Shown here piece after piece: positions 17,107-26,967 of a stretch of DNA of 64,000 nucleotides. Position numbers and translations under genes: made by a program. Within the stretch, counting starts at the first letter, position 1, and each line of letters starts with the position of its first letter. Origin of the DNA: Scandinavium vulneris_A (GTDB taxonomy: Bacteria > Pseudomonadota > Gammaproteobacteria > Enterobacterales > Enterobacteriaceae); the NCBI GenBank assembly GCA_046518185.1, contig JBKGRZ010000005.1, positions 62,001 through 126,000 on the forward strand, in the 5' to 3' direction. The notes below the pieces were generated by a model. That model did not search any database. It was not told the DNA's origin and saw nothing but the letters and a program-made list of their open reading frames with translations.

Positions 17107-18651
17107 TCAGAGAAACGTCTCAACGGCTTCTCGCATTTTTTTGACGTGCAGCCCGTAGACCACCTGAACGTTGTTGCCTTGTTTGATAACGGCTTTGGCT
17201 CCCGTCGCGTTAAGCCGCGGTTCATCGATGATATCGACGTCCTTCACCGTGACCCGCAGGCGGGTGTAGCAGTTATCCACCACTTCAATATTTTCTCGCC
17301 CGCCGAGGCCTGCCACGATGGATGCGCCGAGTCCGTCGTTGTTGCCCTTGGCCTGATACTCCTGCTTGCTGTACAGACGCGTCTCCTCATCGGCATCCTC
17401 GCGACCGGGCGTTTTCATGTTGAAATGCAGGATCAAGAAGCGGAACACGACGAAGTAGAGCGCGAACATAATGGCGCCGACCACGATGTACATCGGCCAG
17501 TTGGATTTTTCAGTACCCAGCGGCAGGTTGTAGAGGATGAAATCGATAATGCCGTTAGCACCAATGGCGTGAACGCCCAGCAGGGAGAACAGCATCATGC
17601 CGATCCCGGTGAGCACCGCATGGACCACAAACAGCAGCGGGGCGACAAACAGGAAGGAGAATTCGATGGGCTCGGTGACGCCGACCAGCAGGGAGGTCAA
17701 CGCCGCCGGGATCAGAATGGCTTTTGCCGCTGCCTTGCGTTCGGGTTTGGCGGTCATGTACATCGCCAGTGCCGCCGCAGGCAGACCAAACATCTTGCTG
17801 ATACCCCGCGCATCCCAGACCACGGTGCTGCTTAACTGTTTCACCTCTGGACAGGCCATTTCCGCGAAATAGATATTCCGTGCGCCCTGATACAGCGTGC
17901 CGCAGACCTCCTGCGCACCACCCAACTCGGTATACAGGAACGGGGTGTAGACCAGATGATGCAGCCCGGTGGGCACCAGAATGCGCTCGAGAAAACCGTA
18001 AATCATTACCCCTACCGCGCCGGAACCTTTAATCGCCAGCGCCAGGGCACTGATACCATGCTGTGCGAATGGCCACAGCTCGCTCATCAGCACCCCGAGG
18101 AGCATCGACACCGGCAACATGATGATGGCGACAAAACAGTGGCCGGAATAGATAGCCATCGCCCCGTTAAACTGCACGCCGGAATATTTGTTGTACAGAT
18201 AGCCGGAGAGCGCCCCGGTCAGGATCCCGGCGAAGACGCCCATCTCCAGCACCTGCACGCCTAATACCATGCTTTGTCCGGCGGCTTTCATCTGATCTGC
18301 GGGGGCGAGTTCACCCTGAAGCTGAAGGGTGACGTTCATGGCATTGATAAATACCACGAAGGTCACCAGACCAATCAGGGCCGCGTAGCCTTTATCACGT
18401 GCCGCCAGCCCGACAGGGATCCCGACGGCGAACACCAGCGCCAGATTGACCAATACCGATACGGCTGATTTCGCAATCAGCTGACCGAGGTTCTGAATCA
18501 GCGGGTTTCCCAGAAAGGGCAGATATTCGGCAAGGTTGCCGTTACCCAGGACGTTACCAAAAGCAATAAAAAGACCGACTATCGGTAAGATAAGCACCGG
18601 TCCATATAATGACTTTCCGAAGTTTTGTAGGGCATTCACGGCTCGTTTCAT
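17107..18651 (-). CDS. aglA: PTS EIICB component for alpha-glucosides (AglA/GlvC type)
   Basis: Glucose-family PTS permease of 514 aa. The EIIC membrane domain spans about residues 1-410 with ten hydrophobic stretches and the substrate-site motif GVTEPIEFSFLF. The EIIB domain at the C-terminus has its phosphorylation cysteine C461 in NCYTRLRV. No EIIA domain or gene is present, so it should take phosphate from the general EIIA-Glc (Crr), encoded elsewhere. With the downstream GH4 enzyme it imports and splits alpha-glucosides. Sugar specificity is inferred from the partner enzyme. Confidence 0.87.
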   Translation of the reverse strand: MKRAVNALQNFGKSLYGPVLILPIVGLFIAFGNVLGNGNLAEYLPFLGNPLIQNLGQLIAKSAVSVLVNLALVFAVGIPVGLAARDKGYAALIGLVTFVVFINAMNVTLQLQGELAPADQMKAAGQSMVLGVQVLEMGVFAGILTGALSGYLYNKYSGVQFNGAMAIYSGHCFVAIIMLPVSMLLGVLMSELWPFAQHGISALALAIKGSGAVGVMIYGFLERILVPTGLHHLVYTPFLYTELGGAQEVCGTLYQGARNIYFAEMACPEVKQLSSTVVWDARGISKMFGLPAAALAMYMTAKPERKAAAKAILIPAALTSLLVGVTEPIEFSFLFVAPLLFVVHAVLTGIGMMLFSLLGVHAIGANGIIDFILYNLPLGTEKSNWPMYIVVGAIMFALYFVVFRFLILHFNMKTPGREDADEETRLYSKQEYQAKGNNDGLGASIVAGLGGRENIEVVDNCYTRLRVTVKDVDIIDEPRLNATGAKAVIKQGNNVQVVYGLHVKKMREAVETFL

Positions 18652-18757
18652 GACGTTCTCTCTTTATTGAACCGCGCACTCAGGGTGCGTTTCAGGCTTA
18701 AAGCTAGCAGGCTTAAGGCCAGTACATCCAGATATCTTATTGTTTTAAAAACAAATG

Positions 18758-18787
18758 ACGTCAAAGGTAACATGTAACCTTTGGCGT
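18758..18787. promoter_or_regulatory. Near-perfect 30-bp palindrome, candidate operator of the alpha-glucoside operon
   Basis: Thirteen of fifteen base pairs match around an axis between 18772 and 18773; the core is CAAAGGT-A-ACATGT-A-ACCTTTG. On the minus strand a TTGACG -35 (plus 18764-18759) lies inside the palindrome, and TAAGAT (plus 18739-18734) could be the -10. A protein bound here would control aglA, most simply the RpiR-type regulator. A half-good CRP-like site (TGTGA at 18788-18792) lies just beyond. The rest of 18652-18947 shows no gene. Confidence 0.6.
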
Positions 18788-18947
18788 TGTGATCGGGGTA
18801 TCATCGGGGAAGTATGGGTTGTCCTGACGTCGTCTAAAACGTAGAAGGCTGCGCAAATCAGAATTTATATGCTGTTGGTAAAACACCAGATTAAGCATAA
18901 TACTGTGTTGACGAAAATTTGAGGCTTTCTGGGCCAGGGGTTAATGG

Positions 18948-21900
18948 ATGAAACCGTATCGTTTGGCAGCGCTGTCACTGGCGTTGCTCACCGCTTTTTC
19001 GCTGGTTGGTTGCGATAATGATGACAAGCCGCAGGCCGCAAAACCCGCCGCGTCCGCCAGCGAAACGCAGGCTAAACCTGCACCGACTGCGCCAGACGCG
19101 GCCACGCTCGATAAACTGGCGGCGCAAAGCAAAGGCAAACCGCTGGCCCTGATCGATGCCTCCGAAGTCCAGCTTGATGGCGCCGCGACGCTGGTGCTGA
19201 CTTTCTCCATTCCGCTTAATCCCTCACAGGATTTTTCCGGCCGCGTGCATCTGGTCGATAAGAAAAGTGGCAAGGTTGACGGGGCCTGGGAACTGGCGCC
19301 GAACCTAAAAGAACTGCGCATGCGCCACCTCGAGCCCAAGCGTAATCTGGTCTTAACCATCGATCCTGATTTGCTCGCGGTCAATAAAGCCACCTTCGAT
19401 AAAAACTACGAACAGGCTATCGCCACTCGCGATATCGCCCCTAGTGTGGGCTTTGCCAGCCGTGGCTCGCTGCTGCCGGGCAAAGTTGTTGCCGGTCTGC
19501 CGGTGATGGCGCTTAACGTCAATAACGTTGACGTGAACTTCTTCCGCATCAAACCCGAATCACTGGCGTCGTTTGTCAGCCAGTGGGAATACCGCAGTTC
19601 GCTCAGCAACTGGGAATCCGATGAGCTATTGAAAATGGCGGACCTGGTCTACACCGGGCGCTTCGATCTCAATCCTGAACGTAACACTCGTGAAAAGCTG
19701 CTGCTGCCGTTAAGCGATATCAAACCGCTGCAGCAGGCGGGCGTGTACGTGGCGGTGATGAATCAGGCGGGTCATTACACCTACAGCAATGCGGCGACGT
19801 TGTTCACCCTGAGCGATATTGGGGTCTCCGCGCACCGGTATCATAACCGTCTGGATGTGTTTACCCAGAGCCTGGAAAATGGCACGGCGCAGAGCGGAAT
19901 TGACGTCCAGCTGCTGAATGACAAAGGGCAAACCCTGGCGCAGGCCAACAGCGATGCGAAAGGCCACGTAAGCCTGCAAACCGATAAAGAAGCGGCCCTG
20001 TTACTGGCGCGCAAAGACGGCCAGACTACGCTGCTCGACCTGAAGCTCCCGGCCCTGGATCTGGCGGAATTTGATATCGCCGGTGCGCCGGGCTACAGCA
20101 AGCAGTTCTTCATGTTTGGCCCACGTGACCTGTATCGTCCTGGCGAAACGGTGATTGTGAACGGCCTGCTGCGCGACAGCGACGGTAAACCGCTGCCCGA
20201 TCAGCCGGTGAAACTCGAAGTGGTTCAGCCTGACGGCCAGGTGGTTCGCACCGTTATGAGCAAGGCGGTCAACGGTCTGTATCAGTTCAACTGGGCGCTG
20301 GATGCCAGCGCGGCGACCGGAATGTGGCACGTGCGTGCCAGCGCGGGCGATAACCAGAAACGCGAATGGGATTTCCACGTCGAAGACTTCATGCCTGAGC
20401 GCATGGCCCTGAACCTGACGCCGGAAAAAGCCCCGGTATCCCCTGACGAAAACGTGAAGTTTGGCGTGTCCGGTTACTACCTGTATGGCGCACCCGCCAA
20501 CGGCAATACCCTGCAGGGCAAACTGTTCCTGCGTCCGCTGCGTGACGCTGTGCCCGCGCTGCCGGGCTTTGAATTTGGCGATATCGCCGAGGACAATCTC
20601 TCCCGTACGCTGGACGAAGTACAGATCAAACTCGATGCACAAGGGCGTGGCAACGTCGATGTCGACAGCCAGTGGCAGGAGACCCATTCTCCGTTGCAGG
20701 TGATCCTGCAGGCGAGCCTGCTGGAATCCGGCGGTCGCCCGGTCACGCGCCGTGCGGAACAGGCGGTCTGGCCTGCCGACACGCTGCCGGGGATCCGTCC
20801 ACAATTCACCCGTAAAGCGGTGTACGACTATCGGACCGACACCACCGTTAATCAACCGATGGTCGATGAAAACAGCACCGCCGGGTTCGATATCGTGTAT
20901 GCCAATGCGCAGGGCGAGAAAAAGGCGGTCAGCGGTTTGCAGGTCAGGCTGGTCCGTGAACGTCGTGACTATTACTGGAACTGGTCAGACAGCGATGGCT
21001 GGTTGTCCCAGTTCGATCAAAAGGACCTGATTGAAGGCGAGCAGACGATAGACTTGAAAGCCGATGAAACCGGCAAGGTCAGCTTCCCGGTGGAGTGGGG
21101 TTCTTATCGCCTGGAAGTCAAAGCGCCGGATGAGACCGTGAGCAGTATGCGTTTCTGGGCCGGGTACAGCTGGCAGGATAACAGCGACGGTACGGGGGCC
21201 GCGCGTCCTGACCGCGTAACCATGAAGCTCGATAAACCGTCGTACAAACCAGGCGACACCATCAAGCTACACATTGCGGCCCCGGCGGCAGGCAAAGGTT
21301 ATGCGATGGTTGAATCCAGTGAAGGCCCGCTGTGGTGGCAGGAAATTGACGTTCCGGCGCAAGGCATGGACTTGTCGATTCCGGTCGATCAGAAGTGGAA
21401 CCGACACGACCTGTATCTCAGCACGCTGGTTATCCGTCCGGGCGACAAATCCAAATCCGCCACGCCGAAACGCGCGGTGGGTCTGCTGCATTTACCGCTC
21501 GGGGATGAAAATCGTCGTCTGAATATCGCGCTCGATGCGCCGCAGAAAATGCGCCCTAATCAGCCGCTCACGGTAAAAATCAAAGCCAGTGCCAAAGACG
21601 GCGCGTTGCCTAAACAGGTGAACGTACTGGTCTCCGCGGTGGACAGCGGGGTGCTGAACATTACCGATTACACCACGCCGGATCCGTGGAATGCCTTCTT
21701 CGGGCAGAAACGTTACGGCGCCGATATCTATGACATTTACGGTCAGGTGATTGAAGGCCAGGGGCGTCTGGCCAGTCTGCGTTTTGGTGGCGACGGCGAT
21801 GAACTTAAACGCGGCGGTAAACCGCCGGTGAACCACGTCACGATCGTGGCACAACAGGCGCAGCCGGTGACGCTGGATGACAAAGGTGAAGGCACGGTCA

Positions 21901-23903
21901 CCCTGCCGATTGGCGATTTCAACGGCGAACTGCGGGTGATGGCCCAGGCCTGGACCGCCGATGATTTTGGCAGCAGCGACAGTAAAGTGGTCGTTGCCGC
22001 GCCGCTGATTGCCGAGCTGAACACGCCGCGATTCCTGGCGGGCGGAGACAACAGCCGTCTGACGATGGATGTCACTAACCTGACCGATCAGCCGCAAACC
22101 TTAACCGTGAAGTTGACCGCCAACGGGCTGCTGCAACTGCAGGGCGCACAGCCAGAGCCGTTCAAACTCGCACCGGGGGCGCGCATGACGGTGTTTATTC
22201 CGGTTAGCGCACAGGATGGCTTTGGTGACGGAGCCGTGCAGGCTACCGTCAGCGGCCTGACGCTGCCGGGGGAAACCTTCACCCCGCTGCAAAAAGAGTG
22301 GAAAATTGGCGTCCGTCCGGCGTTCCCGGCGCAAACCGTGAATTCCGGGATTGCCTTGCAGCCTGGTGAAAGCTGGACGGCACCGGCTTCTCATTTGCAG
22401 GGCTTTATTCCGCAAACGCTGCAAAGCCAGCTGCTGTTTAGCGGCAAGCCGCCGCTGAATCTGGGCCGCTACATCCGCGAACTGAAAGCCTATCCGTACG
22501 GTTGCCTGGAGCAAACTGCCAGCGGCCTGTTCCCGCAGTTGTACACCAATGCCGAGCAGCTCAAAGCGTTGGGCATCAAGGGTGACAGCGATGAGCAGCG
22601 CCGTGCGGCGGTGGATATCGGTATCGCCCGACTGCTGCAAATGCAGCGCGACGATGGCGGATTCTCGCTGTGGGATAAAGAAGGTTCAGAAGAGTACTGG
22701 CTTACCGCCTACGTGATGGATTTCCTGACCCGCGCGAGCGAGCAGGGCTACAGCGTTTCGGCGGACGCGATCGCCAAAGGCAATAACCGCCTGCTGCGCT
22801 ATTTGCAGGAGCCGGGTCTGATGACCATTCGTTACACCGATGACAGCCAGGCGAGCCGTTTTGCGGTGCAGTCTTATGCGGCATTGGTTCTGGCGCGTCA
22901 GCAGAAAGCGCCGCTGGGTGCCCTGCGCGAAATCTGGGAGCGTCATGCTCAGGCGAAAGCCGGTCTGCCGCTGCTTCAGCTCGGTCTGGCATTGAAGGCA
23001 ATGGGCGATACCCCGCGCGGTAACGAGGCGATTGCGCTGGCGCAGACCACTCCGCGCAGTGATAAAAATCACTGGATGGCCGACTACGGCAGCCAGCTTC
23101 GTGATAACGCGCTGATGCTCAGCCTGCTGGAAGAGAACAAGCTGCTGCCGGACGCGCAAAATACGCTGCTCAATGCCCTGTCTCAGCAGGCATTCAGTGA
23201 GCGCTGGCTGTCCACACAGGAGATGAACGCCCTGTTCCTGGCGGCAAAAGGTTTGCAGGATTTACCGGGCAACTGGCAGGCGCAGACCTCGCTGCAAACG
23301 GAACCGCTGATCGCAGACAAAGCGCAGTCGCGGAATCTGACTGCCGACCAGCTGACGTCCCTGAACGTGACAAACACCGGCCCGCAGCCGCTGTGGCTGC
23401 GTCTGGACAGCAGCGGCTATCCGGAGTATGCGCCACAGCCAGCCAGCAATGTGCTGCGGATTGAACGTCAGTTCCTCGGCACTGACGGCCAGCTAAAATC
23501 CCTGTCGTCGCTGCGCAGTGGCGACCTGGTGCTGGTGCATCTGCAAATTAACGCCAGCCAGAACGTGCCGGATGCCTTAGTGGTTGACCTGCTGCCCGCG
23601 GGTCTGGAACTGGAAAACCAGAACCTGGCGAACAGCAGCGCCAGCCTGCAGGATAACGGGGCTGAGGTGCAGAACTTGCTCAATCAGATGCAGCAGGCGG
23701 ATGTGCAGCACATTGAGTTCCGCGACGACCGCTTTGTTGCAGCGGTTGCGGTGAATGAAGGGCAGCCGGTGACGCTGGTGTATCTGGCGCGGGCCGTGAC
23801 GCCGGGCTCCTACGCGGTGCCGGTGCCACAGGTGGAATCGATGTATGTTCCGCAGTGGCGTGCGACCGGGGCTGCCAGTGGGCCGCTGATTATCGTTCCG
23901 TAA
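18948..23903 (+). CDS. yfhM: YfhM, bacterial alpha-2-macroglobulin lipoprotein
   Basis: Large periplasmic protease trap of 1651 aa (E. coli 1653). A lipoprotein signal ends in SLVGC, making C22 the lipidated residue. Asp23 follows, the +2 residue that retains lipoproteins in the inner membrane. The thioester motif C1186-L-E-Q lies in YPYGCLEQTASG and would covalently capture an attacking protease. Macroglobulin-like domains fill the first two thirds, the thioester helical domain the last third. pbpC starts one base after the stop codon; pairing with PBP1C suggests a defence and repair role when the envelope is breached (inferred in the literature). Confidence 0.95.
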   Translation: MKPYRLAALSLALLTAFSLVGCDNDDKPQAAKPAASASETQAKPAPTAPDAATLDKLAAQSKGKPLALIDASEVQLDGAATLVLTFSIPLNPSQDFSGRVHLVDKKSGKVDGAWELAPNLKELRMRHLEPKRNLVLTIDPDLLAVNKATFDKNYEQAIATRDIAPSVGFASRGSLLPGKVVAGLPVMALNVNNVDVNFFRIKPESLASFVSQWEYRSSLSNWESDELLKMADLVYTGRFDLNPERNTREKLLLPLSDIKPLQQAGVYVAVMNQAGHYTYSNAATLFTLSDIGVSAHRYHNRLDVFTQSLENGTAQSGIDVQLLNDKGQTLAQANSDAKGHVSLQTDKEAALLLARKDGQTTLLDLKLPALDLAEFDIAGAPGYSKQFFMFGPRDLYRPGETVIVNGLLRDSDGKPLPDQPVKLEVVQPDGQVVRTVMSKAVNGLYQFNWALDASAATGMWHVRASAGDNQKREWDFHVEDFMPERMALNLTPEKAPVSPDENVKFGVSGYYLYGAPANGNTLQGKLFLRPLRDAVPALPGFEFGDIAEDNLSRTLDEVQIKLDAQGRGNVDVDSQWQETHSPLQVILQASLLESGGRPVTRRAEQAVWPADTLPGIRPQFTRKAVYDYRTDTTVNQPMVDENSTAGFDIVYANAQGEKKAVSGLQVRLVRERRDYYWNWSDSDGWLSQFDQKDLIEGEQTIDLKADETGKVSFPVEWGSYRLEVKAPDETVSSMRFWAGYSWQDNSDGTGAARPDRVTMKLDKPSYKPGDTIKLHIAAPAAGKGYAMVESSEGPLWWQEIDVPAQGMDLSIPVDQKWNRHDLYLSTLVIRPGDKSKSATPKRAVGLLHLPLGDENRRLNIALDAPQKMRPNQPLTVKIKASAKDGALPKQVNVLVSAVDSGVLNITDYTTPDPWNAFFGQKRYGADIYDIYGQVIEGQGRLASLRFGGDGDELKRGGKPPVNHVTIVAQQAQPVTLDDKGEGTVTLPIGDFNGELRVMAQAWTADDFGSSDSKVVVAAPLIAELNTPRFLAGGDNSRLTMDVTNLTDQPQTLTVKLTANGLLQLQGAQPEPFKLAPGARMTVFIPVSAQDGFGDGAVQATVSGLTLPGETFTPLQKEWKIGVRPAFPAQTVNSGIALQPGESWTAPASHLQGFIPQTLQSQLLFSGKPPLNLGRYIRELKAYPYGCLEQTASGLFPQLYTNAEQLKALGIKGDSDEQRRAAVDIGIARLLQMQRDDGGFSLWDKEGSEEYWLTAYVMDFLTRASEQGYSVSADAIAKGNNRLLRYLQEPGLMTIRYTDDSQASRFAVQSYAALVLARQQKAPLGALREIWERHAQAKAGLPLLQLGLALKAMGDTPRGNEAIALAQTTPRSDKNHWMADYGSQLRDNALMLSLLEENKLLPDAQNTLLNALSQQAFSERWLSTQEMNALFLAAKGLQDLPGNWQAQTSLQTEPLIADKAQSRNLTADQLTSLNVTNTGPQPLWLRLDSSGYPEYAPQPASNVLRIERQFLGTDGQLKSLSSLRSGDLVLVHLQINASQNVPDALVVDLLPAGLELENQNLANSSASLQDNGAEVQNLLNQMQQADVQHIEFRDDRFVAAVAVNEGQPVTLVYLARAVTPGSYAVPVPQVESMYVPQWRATGAASGPLIIVP

Positions 23904-23904
23904 G

Positions 23905-26229
23905 ATGACATTTTCTGGTCTGAAAAAATCCCGCTGGCTGTGGCTGGCGGGATTTCTCGTTTTTATCTGGCTCGCGGTCATTATTGCCGATCGTCTGTGG
24001 CCATTACCGCTCAATGAGGTTACGCCTGCCCGCGTGGTGGTTGCCGAAGATGGCACGCCGCTGTGGCGTTTTGCCGATGCCGAAGGGATCTGGCGTTATC
24101 CGGTGACCATTGAAGACGTTTCCCCGCGTTACCTGCAGGCGCTTATTCAGTATGAGGATCGTTGGTTCTGGGAGCATCCCGGCGTCAATCCGCTGTCGGT
24201 GCTGCGCGCCGCATGGCAAGATCTTAGCGCCGGGAAAGTTATTTCGGGCGGCAGCACGCTCACCATGCAGGTGGCGCGGTTACTTGACCCGCACTCGCGC
24301 ACTTTTGGCGGGAAAGTACGCCAGCTCTGGCGGGCTCTTCAGCTGGAGTGGCATCTGGATAAACGCCAAATCTTGACGCTGTATCTCAATCGGGCCCCGT
24401 TCGGCGGGACGTTACAGGGGATTGGCGCGGCCAGCTGGGCTTATCTTGGCAAACCACCGAAGCAGCTCAGCTATTCCGAAGCCGCACTGCTGGCGGTTCT
24501 GCCTCAGGCCCCGAGCCGTCTGCGTCCAGACCGCTGGCCGGAGCGTGCGCAGGCCGCACGCGATAAAGTGCTGGCCCGGATGGTAACGCAGAACGTGTGG
24601 TCTGCGCAGGTGGTGAAAGAGGCACGCCAGGAACCGGTCTGGCTGTTCCCACGCCAGATGCCTCAGCTGGCCCCGCTATTTTCCCGCCGCGCGCTGGCGC
24701 GAAGTCGCAGCGAAAAAGTGGTCACCACGCTTGACGCGTCCTTACAGCGTCAACTGGAAGAGATGGCGCTGAACTGGAAATCACGCCTGCCGCCGCGCAG
24801 TTCGCTGGCGATGATTGTGGTCGATCACACCAACATGAAAGTCCGTGGCTGGGTGGGATCGGCAGATATCAGCGATGACAGCCGTTTTGGGCATGTCGAT
24901 ATGGTCAGCGCGGTACGATCGCCGGGATCGGTGCTGAAACCGTTTATATATGGTCTGGCGATGGACGACGGGCTGATTCACCCGGCATCATTGTTACAGG
25001 ATGTGCCACGCCGTTTCAGCGACTATCGCCCAGGTAATTTTGACAGCGGTTTTCACGGCCCGGTAAGCATGAGCGATGCGTTGGTGCGTTCGTTAAATCT
25101 CCCGGCCGTTCAGGTGCTGGAAGCCTATGGGCCGAAACAGTTTGCCGCGCGGCTGCGAAATGCGGGACTGCCGCTGATTCTGCCTAACGGCGCGGAGCCC
25201 AATCTGTCACTGATCCTCGGCGGGGCAGGGGCGCGCCTGGCGGATATTACGGCTGCTTACAGCGCCTTTGCCCGGCACGGTCAGGCGGGACGACTGCGGA
25301 TGCTCGCGGGGGACCCATTGATTGAGCGACCGCTGCTGTCGCCCGGCTCGGCGTGGATAATCCGACGCATTCTGGCGGGTGAGGATCAACCGCTGCCGGA
25401 TGGATCGATGCCTGCGGTGGTGCCGCTGGCGTGGAAGACCGGCACCAGCTACGGCTATCGCGATGCATGGGCTATCGGCATCAACGCCCGATACGTGGTA
25501 GGGATCTGGACCGGGCGACCGGACGGCACGCCGGTGGTCGGTCAGTTCGGCTTTATCAGCGCGATCCCCCTGCTCAATCAGGTGAGTAATTTGCTGTTGT
25601 CGCGGGCGGCATCGGCGAAGAATGGTCTGCCTGCGGATCCGCGTCCGGCCTCGGTGAGCACAGGCTCTATCTGTTGGCCGGGCGGTCAGTCGCTGGCGGT
25701 GGGGGACAACAACTGCCGCCGCCGGTTGTCGACCTGGCTGCTCGATAACAGCCAGCCGCCGACGCTGTTATTGCCCGGTCAGGATGGACTGCGGGGCATT
25801 CGTTTCCCGGTATGGCTGGATGCACAAGGCCAGCGGGTGGCCGCGGATTGTCCCGGTGCCAGGCAGACCACGCTCGATGTCTGGCCGCTACCGCTGGAGC
25901 CGTGGTTACCCCCGTCTGAACGGCGGGCTGCGCGATTACCTGTCGCCTCTAAAACCTGTCCACCGATGCATCAGCAGGATCTCATCCCGCTGACTTTATC
26001 CGGCGTGCGTGAGGGGGCAATCATCAAACGCCTGCCGGGTGAAAAACTGGCGGCGCTGGCGTTACAAACCCAGGGCGGAGAGGGGCGACGCTGGTGGTTT
26101 ATCAATGGTGAGCCGACGGACAATACCGGGCCGAACGTGACGCTGTCGCTGGAAAATACCGGGGAGTATCAGCTGGTGGTGATGGATGAAGCGGGCCAGA
26201 CAGCGGCAGCCAGTTTTACCCTGCAGTAG
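23905..26229 (+). CDS. pbpC: PbpC, penicillin-binding protein 1C
   Basis: Bifunctional class A PBP of 774 aa (E. coli 770). One N-terminal transmembrane segment (WLAGFLVFIWLAVIIA) is followed by the GT51 glycosyltransferase with catalytic E84 in QYEDRWFWEHPG. The transpeptidase domain has nucleophile S342 in GSVLKPF and K511-T-G-T-S. A C-terminal PBP_C domain with Ig-like character ends the protein. It polymerises glycan in E. coli; its crosslinking role is unclear. Coupled to yfhM. Confidence 0.95.
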   Translation: MTFSGLKKSRWLWLAGFLVFIWLAVIIADRLWPLPLNEVTPARVVVAEDGTPLWRFADAEGIWRYPVTIEDVSPRYLQALIQYEDRWFWEHPGVNPLSVLRAAWQDLSAGKVISGGSTLTMQVARLLDPHSRTFGGKVRQLWRALQLEWHLDKRQILTLYLNRAPFGGTLQGIGAASWAYLGKPPKQLSYSEAALLAVLPQAPSRLRPDRWPERAQAARDKVLARMVTQNVWSAQVVKEARQEPVWLFPRQMPQLAPLFSRRALARSRSEKVVTTLDASLQRQLEEMALNWKSRLPPRSSLAMIVVDHTNMKVRGWVGSADISDDSRFGHVDMVSAVRSPGSVLKPFIYGLAMDDGLIHPASLLQDVPRRFSDYRPGNFDSGFHGPVSMSDALVRSLNLPAVQVLEAYGPKQFAARLRNAGLPLILPNGAEPNLSLILGGAGARLADITAAYSAFARHGQAGRLRMLAGDPLIERPLLSPGSAWIIRRILAGEDQPLPDGSMPAVVPLAWKTGTSYGYRDAWAIGINARYVVGIWTGRPDGTPVVGQFGFISAIPLLNQVSNLLLSRAASAKNGLPADPRPASVSTGSICWPGGQSLAVGDNNCRRRLSTWLLDNSQPPTLLLPGQDGLRGIRFPVWLDAQGQRVAADCPGARQTTLDVWPLPLEPWLPPSERRAARLPVASKTCPPMHQQDLIPLTLSGVREGAIIKRLPGEKLAALALQTQGGEGRRWWFINGEPTDNTGPNVTLSLENTGEYQLVVMDEAGQTAAASFTLQ

Positions 26230-26386
26230 ATGAATTTCAGCGAGTTACCCGGTTGTGTTGCTGATATTCGTCTTATTTTAACAAAATGTTACCTTCGTCC
26301 ATATGCAGGGGCATTATTGCTCATTATAATGCGCGCCAGATCATACAGTCGTATGCACAACAACAGCACAGAAATTAGAGGTTATC

Positions 26387-26818
26387 ATGGCTATTGAACG
26401 TACTTTTTCCATCATCAAGCCAAACGCGGTGGCAAAAAACGTTATTGGCAGCATCTTTGCGCGCTTTGAAGCAGCAGGGTTCAAGATTGTCGGTACTAAA
26501 ATGCTGCACCTGACCGTTGAGCAGGCTCGTGGCTTCTATGCAGAACACGACGGCAAACCATTCTTCGACGGTCTGGTAGAGTTCATGACCTCTGGTCCAA
26601 TCGTGGTTTCCGTACTGGAAAGCGAAAACGCTGTTCAGCGTCACCGTGACCTGATGGGCGCAACCAACCCGGCGAACGCGCTGGCTGGCACCCTGCGTGC
26701 TGACTACGCTGACAGCTTCACCGAAAACGGCACCCACGGTTCTGATTCTGTAGAATCTGCTCAGCGCGAAATTGCTTACTTCTTCGCAGAAGGCGAAGTC
26801 TGCGCACGTACCCGCTAA
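26387..26818 (+). CDS. ndk: Ndk, nucleoside diphosphate kinase
   Basis: Enzyme of 143 aa, identical in length to E. coli Ndk. It transfers the gamma phosphate from ATP to nucleoside diphosphates through phosphohistidine H117, seen in NGTHGSDS. The N-terminal ERTFSIIKPNAVAKN is the nucleotide-binding start. A perfect TATAAT lies at 26325-26330, about 57 bp before the ATG, with no clear -35. A strong terminator follows the gene. Confidence 0.97.
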   Translation: MAIERTFSIIKPNAVAKNVIGSIFARFEAAGFKIVGTKMLHLTVEQARGFYAEHDGKPFFDGLVEFMTSGPIVVSVLESENAVQRHRDLMGATNPANALAGTLRADYADSFTENGTHGSDSVESAQREIAYFFAEGEVCARTR

Positions 26819-26830
26819 TTATTTCGTAAA

Positions 26831-26850
26831 TGCCACGTGCAAACGTGGCA
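26831..26850. terminator. Short hairpin after ndk
   Basis: Perfect 8-bp stem, TGCCACGT at 26831-26838 and ACGTGGCA at 26843-26850, with a GCAA loop and no T tract. It is probably an RNA 3'-end structure rather than the main terminator. Confidence 0.4.
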
Positions 26851-26876
26851 TCCATGCGCCAGAATTTGTACAATGC

Positions 26877-26920
26877 AACGCCCCCGGATGAGCAGCTTGC
26901 TCGCCGGGGCGTTTCTTTTT
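26877..26920 (+). terminator. Intrinsic terminator between ndk and rlmN
   Basis: AACGCCCC at 26877-26884 pairs with GGGGCGTT at 26906-26913, followed by TCTTTTT. Confidence 0.8.
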
Positions 26921-26967
26921 CAACCCTCCAGGGGCCATAACGTGTAATAACGAGGCCGGAATACACT

